Assembly (NCBI GenBank): GCA_009829735.1
Contig: CM020618.1
Span: forward strand, 16,787,346 to 16,851,345
Source of the DNA: Pyropia yezoensis
Lineage: Eukaryota > Rhodophyta > Bangiophyceae > Bangiales > Bangiaceae
Direction: 5' to 3'
DNA: 64,000 nt
Shown: piece after piece, positions 10,434-22,389 of the stretch
Layout of the letters: each line of letters begins with the position of its first letter
Position numbering within the stretch: the stretch's first letter is position 1
Notes under the pieces: model-generated
Seen by the model: only the letters and a program-made list of their open reading frames with translations
The model's database searches: none
What the model was told of the DNA's origin: nothing
Program-made: the position numbers and the translations under genes

Positions 10434-13400
10434 GGCGGACCGTGGGTGGTTGCCTCCGCCGCTCACTTGGTGCGTTGCGGACGGAGGGGAGTCGCCGTCT
10501 CCGCTTCTGCCTGGAAGCGTGAGTCCGTTGGCAGGGCGTGGAGGTCCGGTGGGGGTTCTGTCAGAGGGGGTGGGAGGGATAGCCGCTTCTGCGCTTGTCG
10601 TTGTCGGCGATGACTCTGGTCGCGTTTGCATGACCTTGCCACGCCAGCGGTGGTTGCCAGGGAGAGCCGGAGCGGATGCACCGACCAGACACCAAGCGCT
10701 CTGGTTCAAGCGCCGCCCTCTTATGCCGGAGTGGTGTCCAGGGGCGGGCCGCGAGCAGGCCTTGTACGGCTGTGTTGCGCTGTGCAAGTGAACCGCGGAC
10801 AGGCGCCGCGGTGTCCGCGGCGGGGCACCTCTCGGGGTGTGGCGGCAGGCGGCGGTAGTCTCCCACCGCCGTCGGCACCCGTGTGGGTACGAAAGTCGTG
10901 CCCCGTCAGGGTCGCATCAATGTAAACGCAGCAGCTTGCTATCGGTCGTGTGGTGAGATTGTCCAGCCCCCCCGTCCCGACAGCCGACAGCGGCCTCACG
11001 CCGTGACCAGGTTTCTCTGGCGCGCACGGCCACGCGTCTCGAGGTAGTTGCCGCGAGCGCACCCCGCCGCCGTCCGTCGTGCAACAACACCGCAGGACCG
11101 CGTCCGCGGCTCCCCGTCCACGTCGTCAGACGAGGAAACTGTGGGGCGGCGGAAGAAGACCAGCTTACCGCCTCGGCTGCCACCTCTTCTTGGTCACCGC
11201 AGCCAACGGCTGTCCATCCCCGCGCTGCCCCTCCACACGTTTGGGTGTCCTCGCAAAGGATTGATCTTGGTACCGCTGGGAGTGCGGTGGCGGTGCCGAT
11301 AGGCGGCTACGGCACCACCCCCTCCTGCCCCGCTCCCCCCGACCCAGCCGCTCGCCCTGGCCGGATGTATTGTCAGCCGCTGTCGTGCTGGCGGGCGGGC
11401 GCCGGAGGGCTCTTCACAATAGCCCCGACCTGCCGCTGGCGGTGCGACCACGGCATCTCCATGGCAGCTGCACGCCGTATCGCGAGGCGCGCGGCTGAAT
11501 GTGAGGAGGCGAGGCGCAGCTGCTCACCACCGCCGTCCACCTAGGGAGTCTGGTAGGCAAACCCGATGTCTGCGAGCGAGGTTCCCCACTGTCAGGGTCC
11601 TGGAGCGCTTCTGAATGACCAGGTGCCCCAGCTGAGACACGGGCAGCGAGGCGGCGCGCTGAGCCACCGGAAACGTAGGGCAGGTACTGCACATGTGTCC
11701 CCCACGAGGATCCGGCGGCCGTGGCCCAGAAGCGTGCGGTTGCGAGTGACGGAGGCTGTCCACGCAAGCCGAGGATCCGCAACATGCCAACAGTCTCTCG
11801 CCTCTAGCTAGGGCTGGCGCGATGCCCAGCCGTGGGCGGGGCGTGGACGGCCACCCACCACAGAACCTTCCGCACACACAGCCCGTCCTGATTTATGAAG
11901 GGGGGGCGGGCCTATCGGCATCGGCAGACACTCGACAGCCACGTGCACCCTCCCGTCGGCTCCCTTTGCAGTGGCGGCCAGTCAAGAGGTTTCCCTTCTG
12001 CTGGAGGACGCGCCCTTCTCGAGGTGAGGGAGCGCACTTTTTTTAAGCAGGTTGGCGTCCGGCCCCCTTCCTGGGAAAGTCTGCATGGCGTGGCAGCATG
12101 CGTTGGCAACGCCAGCCTGCCGAGGAGCAATGCCTCCGGGCCTGCATCGCACCACATGGTCAAAACCTCATGGCGCATGCAGCCATGAGGTCTGCGCGGG
12201 CCGCAGCAAGGACAATGACAAGACGATGAACGTGGTCGCTCGACGGCCGGGAAGCAGGCTGGTGACCAGCCTGTCAATCCACGTGGAAGTCCAGTCAATC
12301 TGTCACGGACGGGGCGCCTTCTTCTCGATATCCCTGGCATACGCTGGCGGGGTTTGGCCCCGCGAATCAATCGCCGGGAGTCGATGAGAGGGGTCCCTAC
12401 CGGGTCTGTCTTCCACCCAATGATGGGTTCCTGTCTCCCACCCTGGCAAGGCCACTGGCAGGCACCGCACGTGTCGCGATACAGTCAGTGACCCCCCCCG
12501 CCCCCGCCCCAGCGCTCGGGTCCGTTGGTGGGGCCAGCCCGCCCTGTGGACGTATCCGGATACGGGGGCCGGGGTGGCCAGCGGATATTCCCTGGAGAGC
12601 CTGCTTGTGGGGGCTTGCTCCATCATGCCATAGTCGTCGCGGTCGGGCGGGCACGTCCCCGTTTTGATGCGCCACCGCTTCGACCACGTGCCCCCTCCCG
12701 TTGTGAAACAACCTTCTGTTGCTCTGCGGGGCTGCGGGTGGCGCAACCAGCGCCGCCGCCGTGTATCCCTGCCAGTCAACCGTCCCATGGCGTAGGCTCT
12801 CCGCTCTGCACCCACTGTCAAGCACAGGCGCGCGTGTCTGGCACGCACCCGTTCTGATTAACGGTTGGCCAGCGCCTCCTGCTGGACCAATGGTATCTCG
12901 TCAGATGAGCCAGTGCTGTCCTGCATCTGTTTTCCTGGTGTGAGGCTGCACGCGGGGGTTGAGATCACGATGACCATGCCGCACTGTACTGTACATACTG
13001 TACAGCTGTACGGAACTGTACAGCACGTGAATCCCAGGAGCTGCCATCCTTATTTCTCCGCCCACCAGCTGGGGGCCATCTCCAGCACGGGGGGGCATTT
13101 TTTCATAGGGGCGGCAGGGCATGGTCGTCAAGGCCAGAGGGGCTGCCTGGAGAGTCGGCATGTGGACGTCGTGGTCGTGCACCTCGCCGCAGCGGCAAGG
13201 GCCCCCCCCCGAGGGCGCGGGTGACTCCGCTGCGGGCAGGGAAGACGCACTTTCCCTTGCCTGGGAGTGGCGGTCCTTCTGTCATGCAGCACAGACGCCG
13301 GCAGTTCCGCCCAATGGGCCCGAAGTTCCCGGCGGAAGCGTACTCACCGCCCCCATCCGTTGCACCCCCTCACCGCACAGCCGGGCCCGAGCAAGAACAA

Positions 13401-13551
13401 TCCGAGAAGGCTTGGGTGCAGAACGCTACCCGCCATTCTTAGTATGGTATGTTTACAAGAGCCACCAGCGATAGCTATCAGAGCCACAAAACAAAGACAA
13501 AGTAGAAACAATGGCACAGCTGAGAGAACAAGAGCAGTCGCACTGGGCGTA
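10434..13551. other. 3.1-kb GC-rich stretch without a supported gene
   Basis: Many overlapping frames of 60-180 codons occur on both strands, but none with a recognisable motif, transit peptide or conserved composition. A run of five GTAC motifs lies at 12985-13022. The right end is the 3' flank of the transhydrogenase gene. Confidence 0.45.
12985..13022. repeat. GTAC-rich short palindromic cluster
   Basis: CTGTAC/GTACAG half-sites are repeated five times in about 40 bases, including dyads of the form CTGTACAG. Similar clusters occur near 2121 and 23276. Confidence 0.7.
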
Positions 13552-16500
13552 CTACACGGCGGACTGGACGGCACTAAGGAGGGCTTCGCACGACTTCTTC
13601 GCGTCACCCAGCAACATCATCGTGTTGTCCTTGAAGAAGACAGGGTTGTCCACCGCCGCGTAGCCCGTGCCGAGGGAACGTTTCAGCACAATCACCTTCT
13701 TGCTCTTCCAGACCTCGATGACGGGCATGCCAGCGATAGGCGAGTCGGGGTCCTCTTGAGCCGCCGAGTTGATCGTGTCGTTGGCTCCAATTACCATGAC
13801 AACGTCGACCTCCTCCATCTTGTCCTCATTGACCTCGTCCGCCTCCTCCACGATGTCGTACGGCACGCCAGCATCTGCAAGCAGGACGTTGAGCTGGCCT
13901 GGCATTCTTCCAGCTACAGGATGGATCCCGTACTTGACGTCCACGCCACCCTTCTCGCGCAGGACCGACGTCATGGCCGCGATCGCGTTCTGCGCGCCCG
14001 CCACAGCGGCGCCGTAGCCGGGCACAATGAGCACACGCTTGGCATTGACGAGCATAGACGCCACCTCGTCAACGTTCGTCTCGTGGTGCACCCGCACAAC
14101 GTCCTTGTCGCTGCTGCCCGCCTTGGCCTTGGTGGGGCTCACCGTCCCATAGCCCCCAAAGATCACGTTGGTCAAGCTGCGGTTCATGCCTCGGCACATG
14201 ATGTACGACAGGATCCCTCCCTGGAAAGTAGAGAAAGGAGGAGAGCGAGGAGGGGGGAGCACGGGTGGGGTTCAGCGAGGAAAGCAGGGGTAAGAAAAAT
14301 ATGACACAGCATAGGCAAACGCAGTAAGGTTAGAAGCATGTCGCCAGCACCCCGTGTGGGCCTCTGCACCCCCTGCTCGCTCGCGCAGGGCCAGAGGCCC
14401 AACGCTCGAGACCACGCCTAATGGCACCACACGCCTCGCGTCCTGCGCGACCCGCCGTCCCCACGAGCCCTCCCCACAACGCACCGACGCTCCAATGATC
14501 GCCCCCACGTTAGTGAGAAGCGGATTCTGCAGGAGGAACCCCTCTGCGGCAAGCGCCCACCCAGAGTAGGCGTTCAGCAACGTGATGACAACGGGCATGT
14601 CCGCGCCGCCAATCGACGCGGTCAGATGCACACCAGCAGCACTCGCGCCGACGGCTGTAGCTCCCAGCGCCAGCGGGTTGCCCGTCAGCATAAAGAGAGC
14701 GGCGCTGCCAGCGGTGGAAATCCCCAGCGCCTGGTTGATCCGGTCCTTGTCTTTGAGCGCCAACGCCGCGCTGTCCAGGAGCCCGTGAAGCTTGCCAAAC
14801 GCCGTGGCCGAGCCCGTAAGAGTGACCGCCCCGACGGCCGTGCCCACGGACATCGACGCCTTGTGAGTGAGGTCCAGGTCCACGCTCCCCGCCGCCAGCA
14901 GGGAAGAAAAGGTGGTCGCAACAGCGGCCAGACCAACCAGCGAGTGGAAGGCAGCCACCATCTGAGGGAGGTCCACGATGGGCAGCTTCGCGCCAATAGC
15001 CGCACCGAGCGCGCCGCCCGCGCCCAGTAGAAGGGTGCCCTGCGCAATGGCCGGCAGGGTCAGTGGGGCCGCCGCAATCGTCACCCCCACCCCCGAAAGA
15101 ACGCCCGCCACACCCAAAGCAAGGCCAGTCCGGGCAGTGGTCTGCGAACCCAAACACGCCAGCGACGCCACGCATGCGCCGGTGCAGCCCAGATACGCCA
15201 TGGACGGCATGCCGCCGGCAGTACCAAGCGCCGCAATACCCGCCACGCTTCCCGCCGTCAGGGCCGCTGCAGGGATCGCCCACAGATGGCCATAGTCGGG
15301 CAGGTCGCCCGGGCGCCGGAACATGTTGAGCATCCGCTGCGAAATGACAAAGCCGCCACCAATGTTGATGGCAGAAGCACCCACGGCCAACGCTGCGAGC
15401 AACCCCGACGCGTCGTTCGGTGACACGACCCCCCCATTGAGCAGCACGATGCCGCCTACCGCTGAGAGCCCCGAGATGGCGTTGGTCACCGACATGAGCG
15501 GGGAGTGCAGCGCAGGGGCAACCCCCCACACCGTCTGGTAGCCACAGAGGGAGCTCAAACCAAACTGGGAGATGAGCGCGCCCGTGCCTGCCGCGGAACC
15601 AGGGCCCAAAGCACCAAGCGCCACCAGCGACGCCGCCGCCCCCGTGGCCGTCAGGGCCTGCTTGCGGGTACCTTCGTACGCCAGTGCCTCGGCCGCGGCG
15701 CGCGACTCTGCCGGCGAAAGGGTTGGCACGGGCGGCGCTGGCGGCTTGGTCGCCATCGGCACGGGCGGCGGAGGCTCGTACATCTTTCCCCCATGGGTGA
15801 CGAGCATCCCCCGGACGGCCTGGTCCTCCAGGTCCAGCGCAAACGTGCCCTTGACACCCGTCGAGTGGGGCCCCGCTGACAGCACAAAATTGACCACGTT
15901 GTTGGCGTACAAGGTCGACGCCACCGACGGCATGCGAGCAGGGAGGTTGGTGTCGCCCACGCACGTGACGCCCCCCTGCGTGACAATCGTCTTGTCGGGC
16001 ACCGTCGTGGCGACATTCCCACCCGTCGCGGCCGCCAGGTCCACAACCACACTCCCCGGCTTGAGCAGCCGCACCATCTCTTCCGTGATCAGGACGGGCG
16101 CGGCCTTGCCAGGGATCATGGCCGTCGAGATGACAACGTCCACCCCCGGCAGGTGCTTGGCAAAGAGCGCCCGCTCCGCCTCCAAAAACGCGTCCGACAT
16201 TTGCTTGGCATACCCGCCGCCGCCGTCGCCGCTCTCCGCGACTGCCTCAACGGTGAGAAACTTGGCGCCGAGGGAGGCGGCCTGCTCCTCCACCGCCGCG
16301 CGAGTGTCAAACAGCAACACCCGTGCGCCAAGGGAGCGCGCCGTCGCCGTCGCTGACAGGCCCGCCACGCCCCCGCCAATGACCAAGACCACCGCGGGGG
16401 GCAGCTTGCCGGCCGCCGTGATCTGTCCGCCATTGAGCAGCCGCGGGAGGGCGGCTGCGGCCTCTACCACCGCCCGGTAGCCGGCGACGCCGGCTTGGGA

Positions 16501-17118
16501 AGTGAGCGTGTCAAACGCCTGGCCGCGGGACAGCGTTCGGGGCAGCCGGTCCAGCGCAATGGCCGTCACGCCCGATTCGCACAGACGCTTCACCACCTCA
16601 GGGTTGGCCGCCGGCATCAGCTGGCTGATGAGAACCGGCGCGGCCAGGCCGGTGCCGCTAGCCCCCGGCTGTCGCGCCAGCAGCGGCACCTCTTGAACCG
16701 TCGGGGAGCGGATCTTGAGCACAAGGTCCGCCGCCCACGCGTCGTCCGCGGCCGCCGCCAGCGTCGCCCCCGCCGCCACATAGTCCGCGTCGGGGAAGCG
16801 GGACGCGACGCCCGCGCCCGGCGCTACGAGGATGCGCCCAAAGCCGGCCGACGCGAGGCGGCTCACCCCCGCGGGCGTCAGTGCCACCCGCCGCTCCCCG
16901 GGGGCCGTCTCGGCGGGCACCCCCACGGAGAGGCGGCCATACGGGGCCGACAGCAGCGGCGGCGGGGGGGGCGGAGCAGGGGGGGCGTCACTCACCGACG
17001 CCGCGCCACGAGCGCGCAGGCAGCTGACGAGCGCCGCGAGCGGCGCCCGCGCCACGGGCGCTGACAGCAGGGCGGTGCCGCATCGGGGGAAGCCCCGCAG
17101 GGCCGCGAGCGACCGCAT
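13552..17118 (-). CDS. NNT: proton-translocating NAD(P)+ transhydrogenase, alpha-beta fusion, two exons
   Basis: Exon 1 is 17118-14485 and exon 2 is 14220-13552, with a 264-base intron (donor GTGCGT, acceptor CCAG, phase 0). The product is about 1100 residues (human NNT 1086). An in-frame Met lies 25 codons upstream. [14 protein letters not shown] was chosen as start because it begins a basic, Ala/Ser-rich organelle transit peptide. Domain I (about 70-440) binds NAD(H): [47 protein letters not shown]. Domain II (about 510-875) is a block of Gly/Ala/Leu membrane helices that carries the proton path. Domain III (about 879-1100) binds NADP(H): [53 protein letters not shown]. The splice rebuilds the domain II-III joint [13 protein letters not shown]. 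It makes NADPH from NADH using proton-motive force, probably at the mitochondrial inner membrane; plastid targeting cannot be excluded. All key blocks are present. Confidence 0.95.
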
Positions 17119-18352
17119 GGCGCTCGCATGGACGGGCGGCGGCGACGCTGCCCGTGTGGGGGGAGAGGGGTGTAGGGGGGCGGGGAGGGGCAAGGGGATG
17201 CGCGTCGGTGATGTGCAGGTGGCGCTGAGGCGCTCACACCTGTGTCCTTGGACAGTGCCGAGGTGACCCCCGGGTGGGTCACCTGCAAGTGGGTTTACCG
17301 GTGCGGGGAGACGGTGTGCGTGGGGGAATGCAAGGCGTGGTGGGCCCTGTCAGGGGGGGCGGGGCGGCTGTGAACGAGACTGCGGGGCGCGCCCCGGCAG
17401 AGACGCCCAGGCGGTGTCGGCCCATGCCATCCCGGAGAGAGGCGGGGGAGCTCTGGGAATGGACGCCCGCCCAGATGGTGGCAGCAGCGCTGGCGCCGTG
17501 CCCACACCACCCCCCACGGGGGGTGCTGCCACGACCTCTGCCTGCGAGGCGTCATCACCCGGACGGATCTCGGATCAGACGCCCCCCCTCACGAGAGAGA
17601 GATATTGATGCTCATTTTCTCTCTGTTGATTGGTCGGAATCTCTTTTCCCATTTTTTCCCATTCGAATGCAGAAAAAAGTTTTTCTGCTGGAACTCATCG
17701 ATTACTTATTTCAACTTGCTTGGTGGTCGACATTGTGTGTCGTACTTGATCCAGGCCGACAGTCGGCATGTGCTGGTGTCGGTCCAGCTGCGACCTTCTT
17801 CCCCCCCCCCCGACCCCTCCATTGCATCCAGCCAGCCAGCGCAATCAGCATGGCGCTTCTTTCCTTCACCCTGTAGTGGCAGAGCCAGAGGGCGGGCGGC
17901 GCGGGGGGGATGGGGGAGTGCACATTCCCCCACGCTGCGCCTCCTCCTCGGTGCCGGCGCCCGACCGACGGCCCCCCTCGTGGGCCGCGACTGCCCACGG
18001 CCGGTGTGCCACCTTCCCCCCCCACTCTCCCGATCGGCAGTACGTTTTTCCTCCGTCTGCGTGCACCTCGGGTCAGCGCCCCGCTGACTACCCCTCAGCC
18101 TGTGCCAGGCCTCGTTTGAAACGCGCGCTGTTCCCTGTGGGAGGCGCTCGCGGGAGGGAGGAGGGTGTTTCGGTGGAGGGATAGGGAAGTTATCGTACGC
18201 GTTGTACCTGCAAAGGCGCATAGGCTGATGGGGGGCGACCCCGCTGTCCCGCGGGCGGTCGCGTCGGTGGCCACCTCTGCCTCGCGGCAAGGCCGTGCGC
18301 ACCGCGCCACCCGCTCCCCCTCCTTCCCTGGCTCTGCCCCCCCCCTCCCATT
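17119..18352. other. divergent intergenic region between NNT and the GT25 gene
   Basis: The starts of NNT (-) and the GT25 glycosyltransferase (+) face away from each other, so this holds both promoters. An AT-rich island at about 17605-17730 (T- and A-runs with TTTTTCCCATTT) stands out from the GC-rich surroundings. No gene is supported. Confidence 0.45.
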
Positions 18353-20815
18353 GTGGTGGGTGCTGTCCCCACCTCGGTTGCCTTGTCGCTGCAGCCGCCA
18401 CCGCCGCCGTTCTACTTGTTACGCCCCTCCCTCCCAGTCCATCCTGCTATGTTGCTGGCGCACCCGCTGGTCGGGGGAAGTGGGGGCATCCCTCGCCACG
18501 CACTCTCCCCCCCTACGCTTCCCATTGTGGCGTGGGCGCCATCTCCCCTACCGGCAGGCCGGGACGGCCGCCGGGCACGCCTGTGGCTGACTGTCGCGGT
18601 ACTGTGTGGCTCGGCCGTCTACCTTTTTGCGTCCTCGTCGTGGGCGGGGCGAGGCCGCGCAGGGTGGACGCCAGTGGAAGGAGGGGGCGCGCCGGCGGCT
18701 GTGTTTGGGCCGCGGGGGCCGGCGGAGGGGGACACCCTCGTCTTGGATGGCCAGACGGTGCCGCCTGAGAGTTCGGCCTTGACAGCCGGTGCTCCTGGCC
18801 CTGCAGGCTCAACGGGAGGACAAGGAGGACGAGCCGCGGATGCCACCACCCTGGGCTTCTCGTTGCGGGAGGTAGGAGAGGGCTTCTTGACGGCACCCGC
18901 GGCGGTGGCCGTCGCCCCCGGTGCTGCCGCCGCCGCGCATGCGGTGGCGGCGCCGCACGTAGGCAATGCCTGGGCGAGTGCCGCGGACGAGGTGGTGCAG
19001 AGAGCGGTGGCTGGCACGGCGTCAGCCACCGACGCGTCGCGCCGGTCACTTCACGGTGGCGTTGGCGGTGGCGGTGGCAGCAGCGGCGGGCTCGTTGCGG
19101 CGGAGCCGGGGGGAGCGACCTCTGCCGTGGGCCACTTGGTGGCGGCCGCCACCGCGGCAGACGTGGTGCACCTCGGCGGCACAACGCGGGCGTCGCCGGC
19201 GGTAGGAGGTGGCCGCGACGGGGCCGCCGGCGTACCAAGCGCCGCGCACCTCTTGGAGTCGGACGCCGCGGCCGACGCGTCCTCTACTGGGGGGGCAGTC
19301 CCTGCCTCCACGCATGGTGGGGGTGGTTACGGCGCGGCCGCCCCGAGCAACAGCGCTTTGGTGGCGGCGACATCGAGGTCTGAGACTGAGTCGGTACTGC
19401 CGCCCATGGCCAGCATGGCCACTGTCATTGGCGCCATCTACGTCATCAACGCCGCGCCCTGTATCGACAAACTCTCGTGGGTGCGGGAGCGTTCCCGGGC
19501 GGCGGTCGGCCTGGACGTCCCGCTTACTATCCTTCCAGCTGTTGCTGGGCAGGACGTCTCCCTCGATGCACCGCCCCTCCCCGTGGCCCGGATGGCGATG
19601 CCAGCCGACGCGACCGTTAGCGGCGGGCAGCTCGCGGCGACCGCGTCCCATCGGGCGGCGTGGCGCCGCGCCGTGGCCGAGGGCCACCCGGTGGTGATCG
19701 TGCTGGAGGACGACACGTTTCCGACGGACGAGCTGCTGGCCCGTATGCCGACGCTGGTACGGGGTTTGGACGCAGGGGCGGCGGCCGCAGAGACCCCCTG
19801 GCACGTTGCGTACCTGTCGCGCCATCCACTGGGGCCCGTCGCCGCCGAGGCTACTTGGTCGGTCGCTGGGGCAGAGGGGGACGCAGCCAGCAGCGTCGTT
19901 GCCGCTGCGGCGGGCGTGCGGTTGCCGCCCCCCCGGCGGTTGACGGTGGCGGGCCGCAGCTGGGGCGGCTCCGCCGCCTACCTGCTGACCGCGACCGGCG
20001 CGCGACACCTGCTGGACGCTGTCACCACCTACACGGGCCCGCTGGACGAGGCGCTCTCGGGCGTGGCGGGCCTGGTCGTGCTCTCGGCGTGCGACAATGA
20101 CTCGCCGGTGCATCGGTGTCCGGAAAACGTGGTGCGCGCGGGTGCGCTCGATATGGGGGGGTGCGCGCAGCCGGCGGCGGCTGTGGGCGAGGGGCGTCTG
20201 GCAAGGTTGTTTGGCGAGCCACAAGGGGAGGGGGCAGATGCTGCCTCCGCCGCCACCGCCGCCGCCACCGCGGGGGCGCCCCACGGTGCGGTGACCACCG
20301 GGGATGTTGTCGACGCGGTCGGCCGAGCTGGGCGGGACGCCGGCGCCGCAAGAGCGGGGACTACTGCTGGGACTACTACCGCCCCGGGTACGCCCGGCGG
20401 CGCGGCCGCCATGGAAACGCTTGCTCAAGGCGACGCTGCGAGCCCGGTGGGAAGGCTCGACGCCACGGAGAGGGTGGTGACCACGGCCACGCCAGGAGCG
20501 CCTGCCAGGTCTGCCACCGCCGGCGCGTCTGACGGTGCGGCCACCACGGCGCGGGGGTACGATGACGCGGCCGCGTCGGCAGCGGCAGCCGCCGCCGCCG
20601 CGGCGGCGGCGCCCGACGACGACGACACCGCAGCCACTTTGGAGGGTGTCGCAGAAGGCGAAGCTGCTGCCCTCTGGGGCGCCGTGCCGGGCGACGCGAC
20701 CTCGCCCAGCGGTGCCGCCTTGACCGCGACCGGCGCGGAGGGGGTGGCCGTACCGCCAGCGCCGCCCGCGGCGATGCGCGCGCATGTAGGGGGTGCCCGC
20801 TTCTACATTAACTAG
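18353..20815 (+). CDS. glycosyltransferase family 25 protein, type II membrane-anchored
   Basis: A single exon of 820 residues from the first Met; the Met at 18449 is an equally good start. A hydrophobic helix at about residue 75-95 (RARLWLTVAVLCGSAVYLF) after a short basic segment marks a type II Golgi or ER anchor. A low-complexity Ala/Gly stem follows to about 355. The catalytic region (about 355-600) matches GT25: AIYVINAAPCIDKLSWVRER at the first strand, then SHRAAWRRAVAEGHPVVIVL running into the EDD metal and nucleotide-sugar site near 452-454, and GGSAAYLLTATGARHLL near the end. GT25 includes bacterial LPS beta-galactosyltransferases and animal procollagen galactosyltransferases. Donor and acceptor here cannot be named. 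The last 220 residues are Ala/Thr/Gly-rich, end HVGGARFYIN and look unstructured. It lies 2.8 kb from the MGAT1 gene on the same strand. Confidence 0.8.
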   Translation: MVGAVPTSVALSLQPPPPPFYLLRPSLPVHPAMLLAHPLVGGSGGIPRHALSPPTLPIVAWAPSPLPAGRDGRRARLWLTVAVLCGSAVYLFASSSWAGRGRAGWTPVEGGGAPAAVFGPRGPAEGDTLVLDGQTVPPESSALTAGAPGPAGSTGGQGGRAADATTLGFSLREVGEGFLTAPAAVAVAPGAAAAAHAVAAPHVGNAWASAADEVVQRAVAGTASATDASRRSLHGGVGGGGGSSGGLVAAEPGGATSAVGHLVAAATAADVVHLGGTTRASPAVGGGRDGAAGVPSAAHLLESDAAADASSTGGAVPASTHGGGGYGAAAPSNSALVAATSRSETESVLPPMASMATVIGAIYVINAAPCIDKLSWVRERSRAAVGLDVPLTILPAVAGQDVSLDAPPLPVARMAMPADATVSGGQLAATASHRAAWRRAVAEGHPVVIVLEDDTFPTDELLARMPTLVRGLDAGAAAAETPWHVAYLSRHPLGPVAAEATWSVAGAEGDAASSVVAAAAGVRLPPPRRLTVAGRSWGGSAAYLLTATGARHLLDAVTTYTGPLDEALSGVAGLVVLSACDNDSPVHRCPENVVRAGALDMGGCAQPAAAVGEGRLARLFGEPQGEGADAASAATAAATAGAPHGAVTTGDVVDAVGRAGRDAGAARAGTTAGTTTAPGTPGGAAAMETLAQGDAASPVGRLDATERVVTTATPGAPARSATAGASDGAATTARGYDDAAASAAAAAAAAAAAPDDDDTAATLEGVAEGEAAALWGAVPGDATSPSGAALTATGAEGVAVPPAPPAAMRAHVGGARFYIN

Positions 20816-22389
20816 AGCTTTACATGGTATGCAGCTATGCACAGCTAACGCAGCAAAGCTCCCACATGCAAAGCTCCCACATGACGTGGCCGTGCTTTGA
20901 TCGGTGGGGGGTGGGACCAGGAATGAGTCGCCAGATACGACGTGGGTGGACACAGCGGCGGGCGGGCAATGCCCCTGCCGCCAGCCACCGCGACAACTGT
21001 GCGGGTCTGTGGGCTTACATCACGCTCCCATGCGCCCGTTGGTGCTGTTCGTCTGGGCCAAGTTTTGTGCGGCTACGGACACAGGAAGAGGGCGTGCGCC
21101 CCCCCCTACCCATTCTCCCATGTCCACCGGCCGTCGGGCATCGAGTACGGTATTGCTGCCGTGACCCTCCCCCGACCCAATCGCAGGGCCTTCGTTCAGC
21201 CATCCCACCCCAGCTCGTCGTGGACCGGTTGCCTTCGTCGTCCCGGCGGTCGCAGTGGGCGATGCCAGCGCCCTGTCCCATAAGGCCTCCGTCTCTGGCC
21301 ATGGCGTCCGCCGTGGTCACCGTCGACGGCGCCACGGCGACCGCCGCCGCCAGTCGTTCCCCCACACCGCAGCGACCGACCCGCCGTCAAGGGGGCGTGG
21401 CCCTCGCCGCCGCCGCCGCGACCGCCGCCGTCTTCGTTGACGCAGCCGCCGCCGCCGTCATTACCGCCATCGCTCCCTCGTTGGCACCTGCAGCCGCCGT
21501 CCTGTGAGGGCGCACGCCCGGCAGCGGCGGCGACACCGTGCCACCACCCATGAGGCCAATGCGGTGGCGCACAGCACAGCGCCCGTCGCCGGCCACCCAT
21601 CGGCCGCAGTGGGCGCATGCCCACCACCGCCACCGGCGCGTCGCGATCGCATCGGCACGCGGCGGGGCAGCCGACGGCCGCCGCGGGGTGCGCGCGCCCC
21701 ACCAGTCGGGCCGCCCCACACCCGCCCGCGCCCAACACTGCCGCCGCTCGTGCCGCAGCCGCCGTCGCCCCGTCGTCACCACCGCAACCGCCATGCTACC
21801 CCACAAACACCATCCCTGCTCCTGCCCCCCGCCCCCTGACTGCACGCGGAAGGGTAGAGCCGGTGGCGCGCAGCAGCGGCGGCTGAGCTGCGCAGAGGCT
21901 GACCTCCGGCGCGGAGGGGGCTGTTCGGGACGGCCAGAAGGGGGGATGGGCAGTCCAGCGCGGCGGGCTCGCCACCCGACCTGGGTTATGGAGCTGCTGC
22001 TCCTCCTGCTCGGGCCATCAGCACCACAGGAGCCGCCCCCCCAGACAGAGGGTCTCAGCTAGGAGAGGGACGGCAATAGAGAGACTGCATAGGTAGGTAT
22101 GTATCGTCTGCCCCGACCCCTCAAGTCTTTAGTTAAGAACCTCCTTTTACATGCGGTCCTGGGGCTTGACCATTCTCAAAAAATACGTAATGCAGAGACT
22201 GCAAGACGATCACGGTGCTCGCGTCGATGCGGGATGCGGGGGATCGTCGCTCCATCCTTCACCTCCACGCGCTGCCCGCCGCCATCGCTGCTGCCTACCG
22301 CTTCTCCACACCCTCGCTGCGCAGCTAATGGACGTGCTGCTCCGTTGAGCCAACCTGCCCACCTTCCCCTCCTCTCTGTCTGCGCCGCC
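20816..22389. other. intergenic, no supported gene
   Basis: This is 1.6 kb of GC-rich sequence after the GT25 stop. A short direct repeat AAGCTCCCACATG is present twice near 20860-20884. A 68-codon Ala-rich frame (21301-21507) is in-frame open but has no recognisable feature, so I do not call it. Confidence 0.45.

Noticed and set aside
9913-10791. Ser/Pro-rich plus-strand frame of 292 codons
   Set aside because: Mirror of the acidic minus-strand reading; neither strand has independent support, and only the minus strand is listed, with low confidence.
14510-15964. 484-codon frame overlapping the transhydrogenase
   Set aside because: A shadow frame of NNT on the same strand; NNT is supported by family matches along its whole length.
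19046-20953. 635-codon minus-strand frame opposite the GT25 gene
   Set aside because: Arg/Gly-rich mirror of the GT25 coding strand without a domain; the plus strand has recognisable GT25 blocks.
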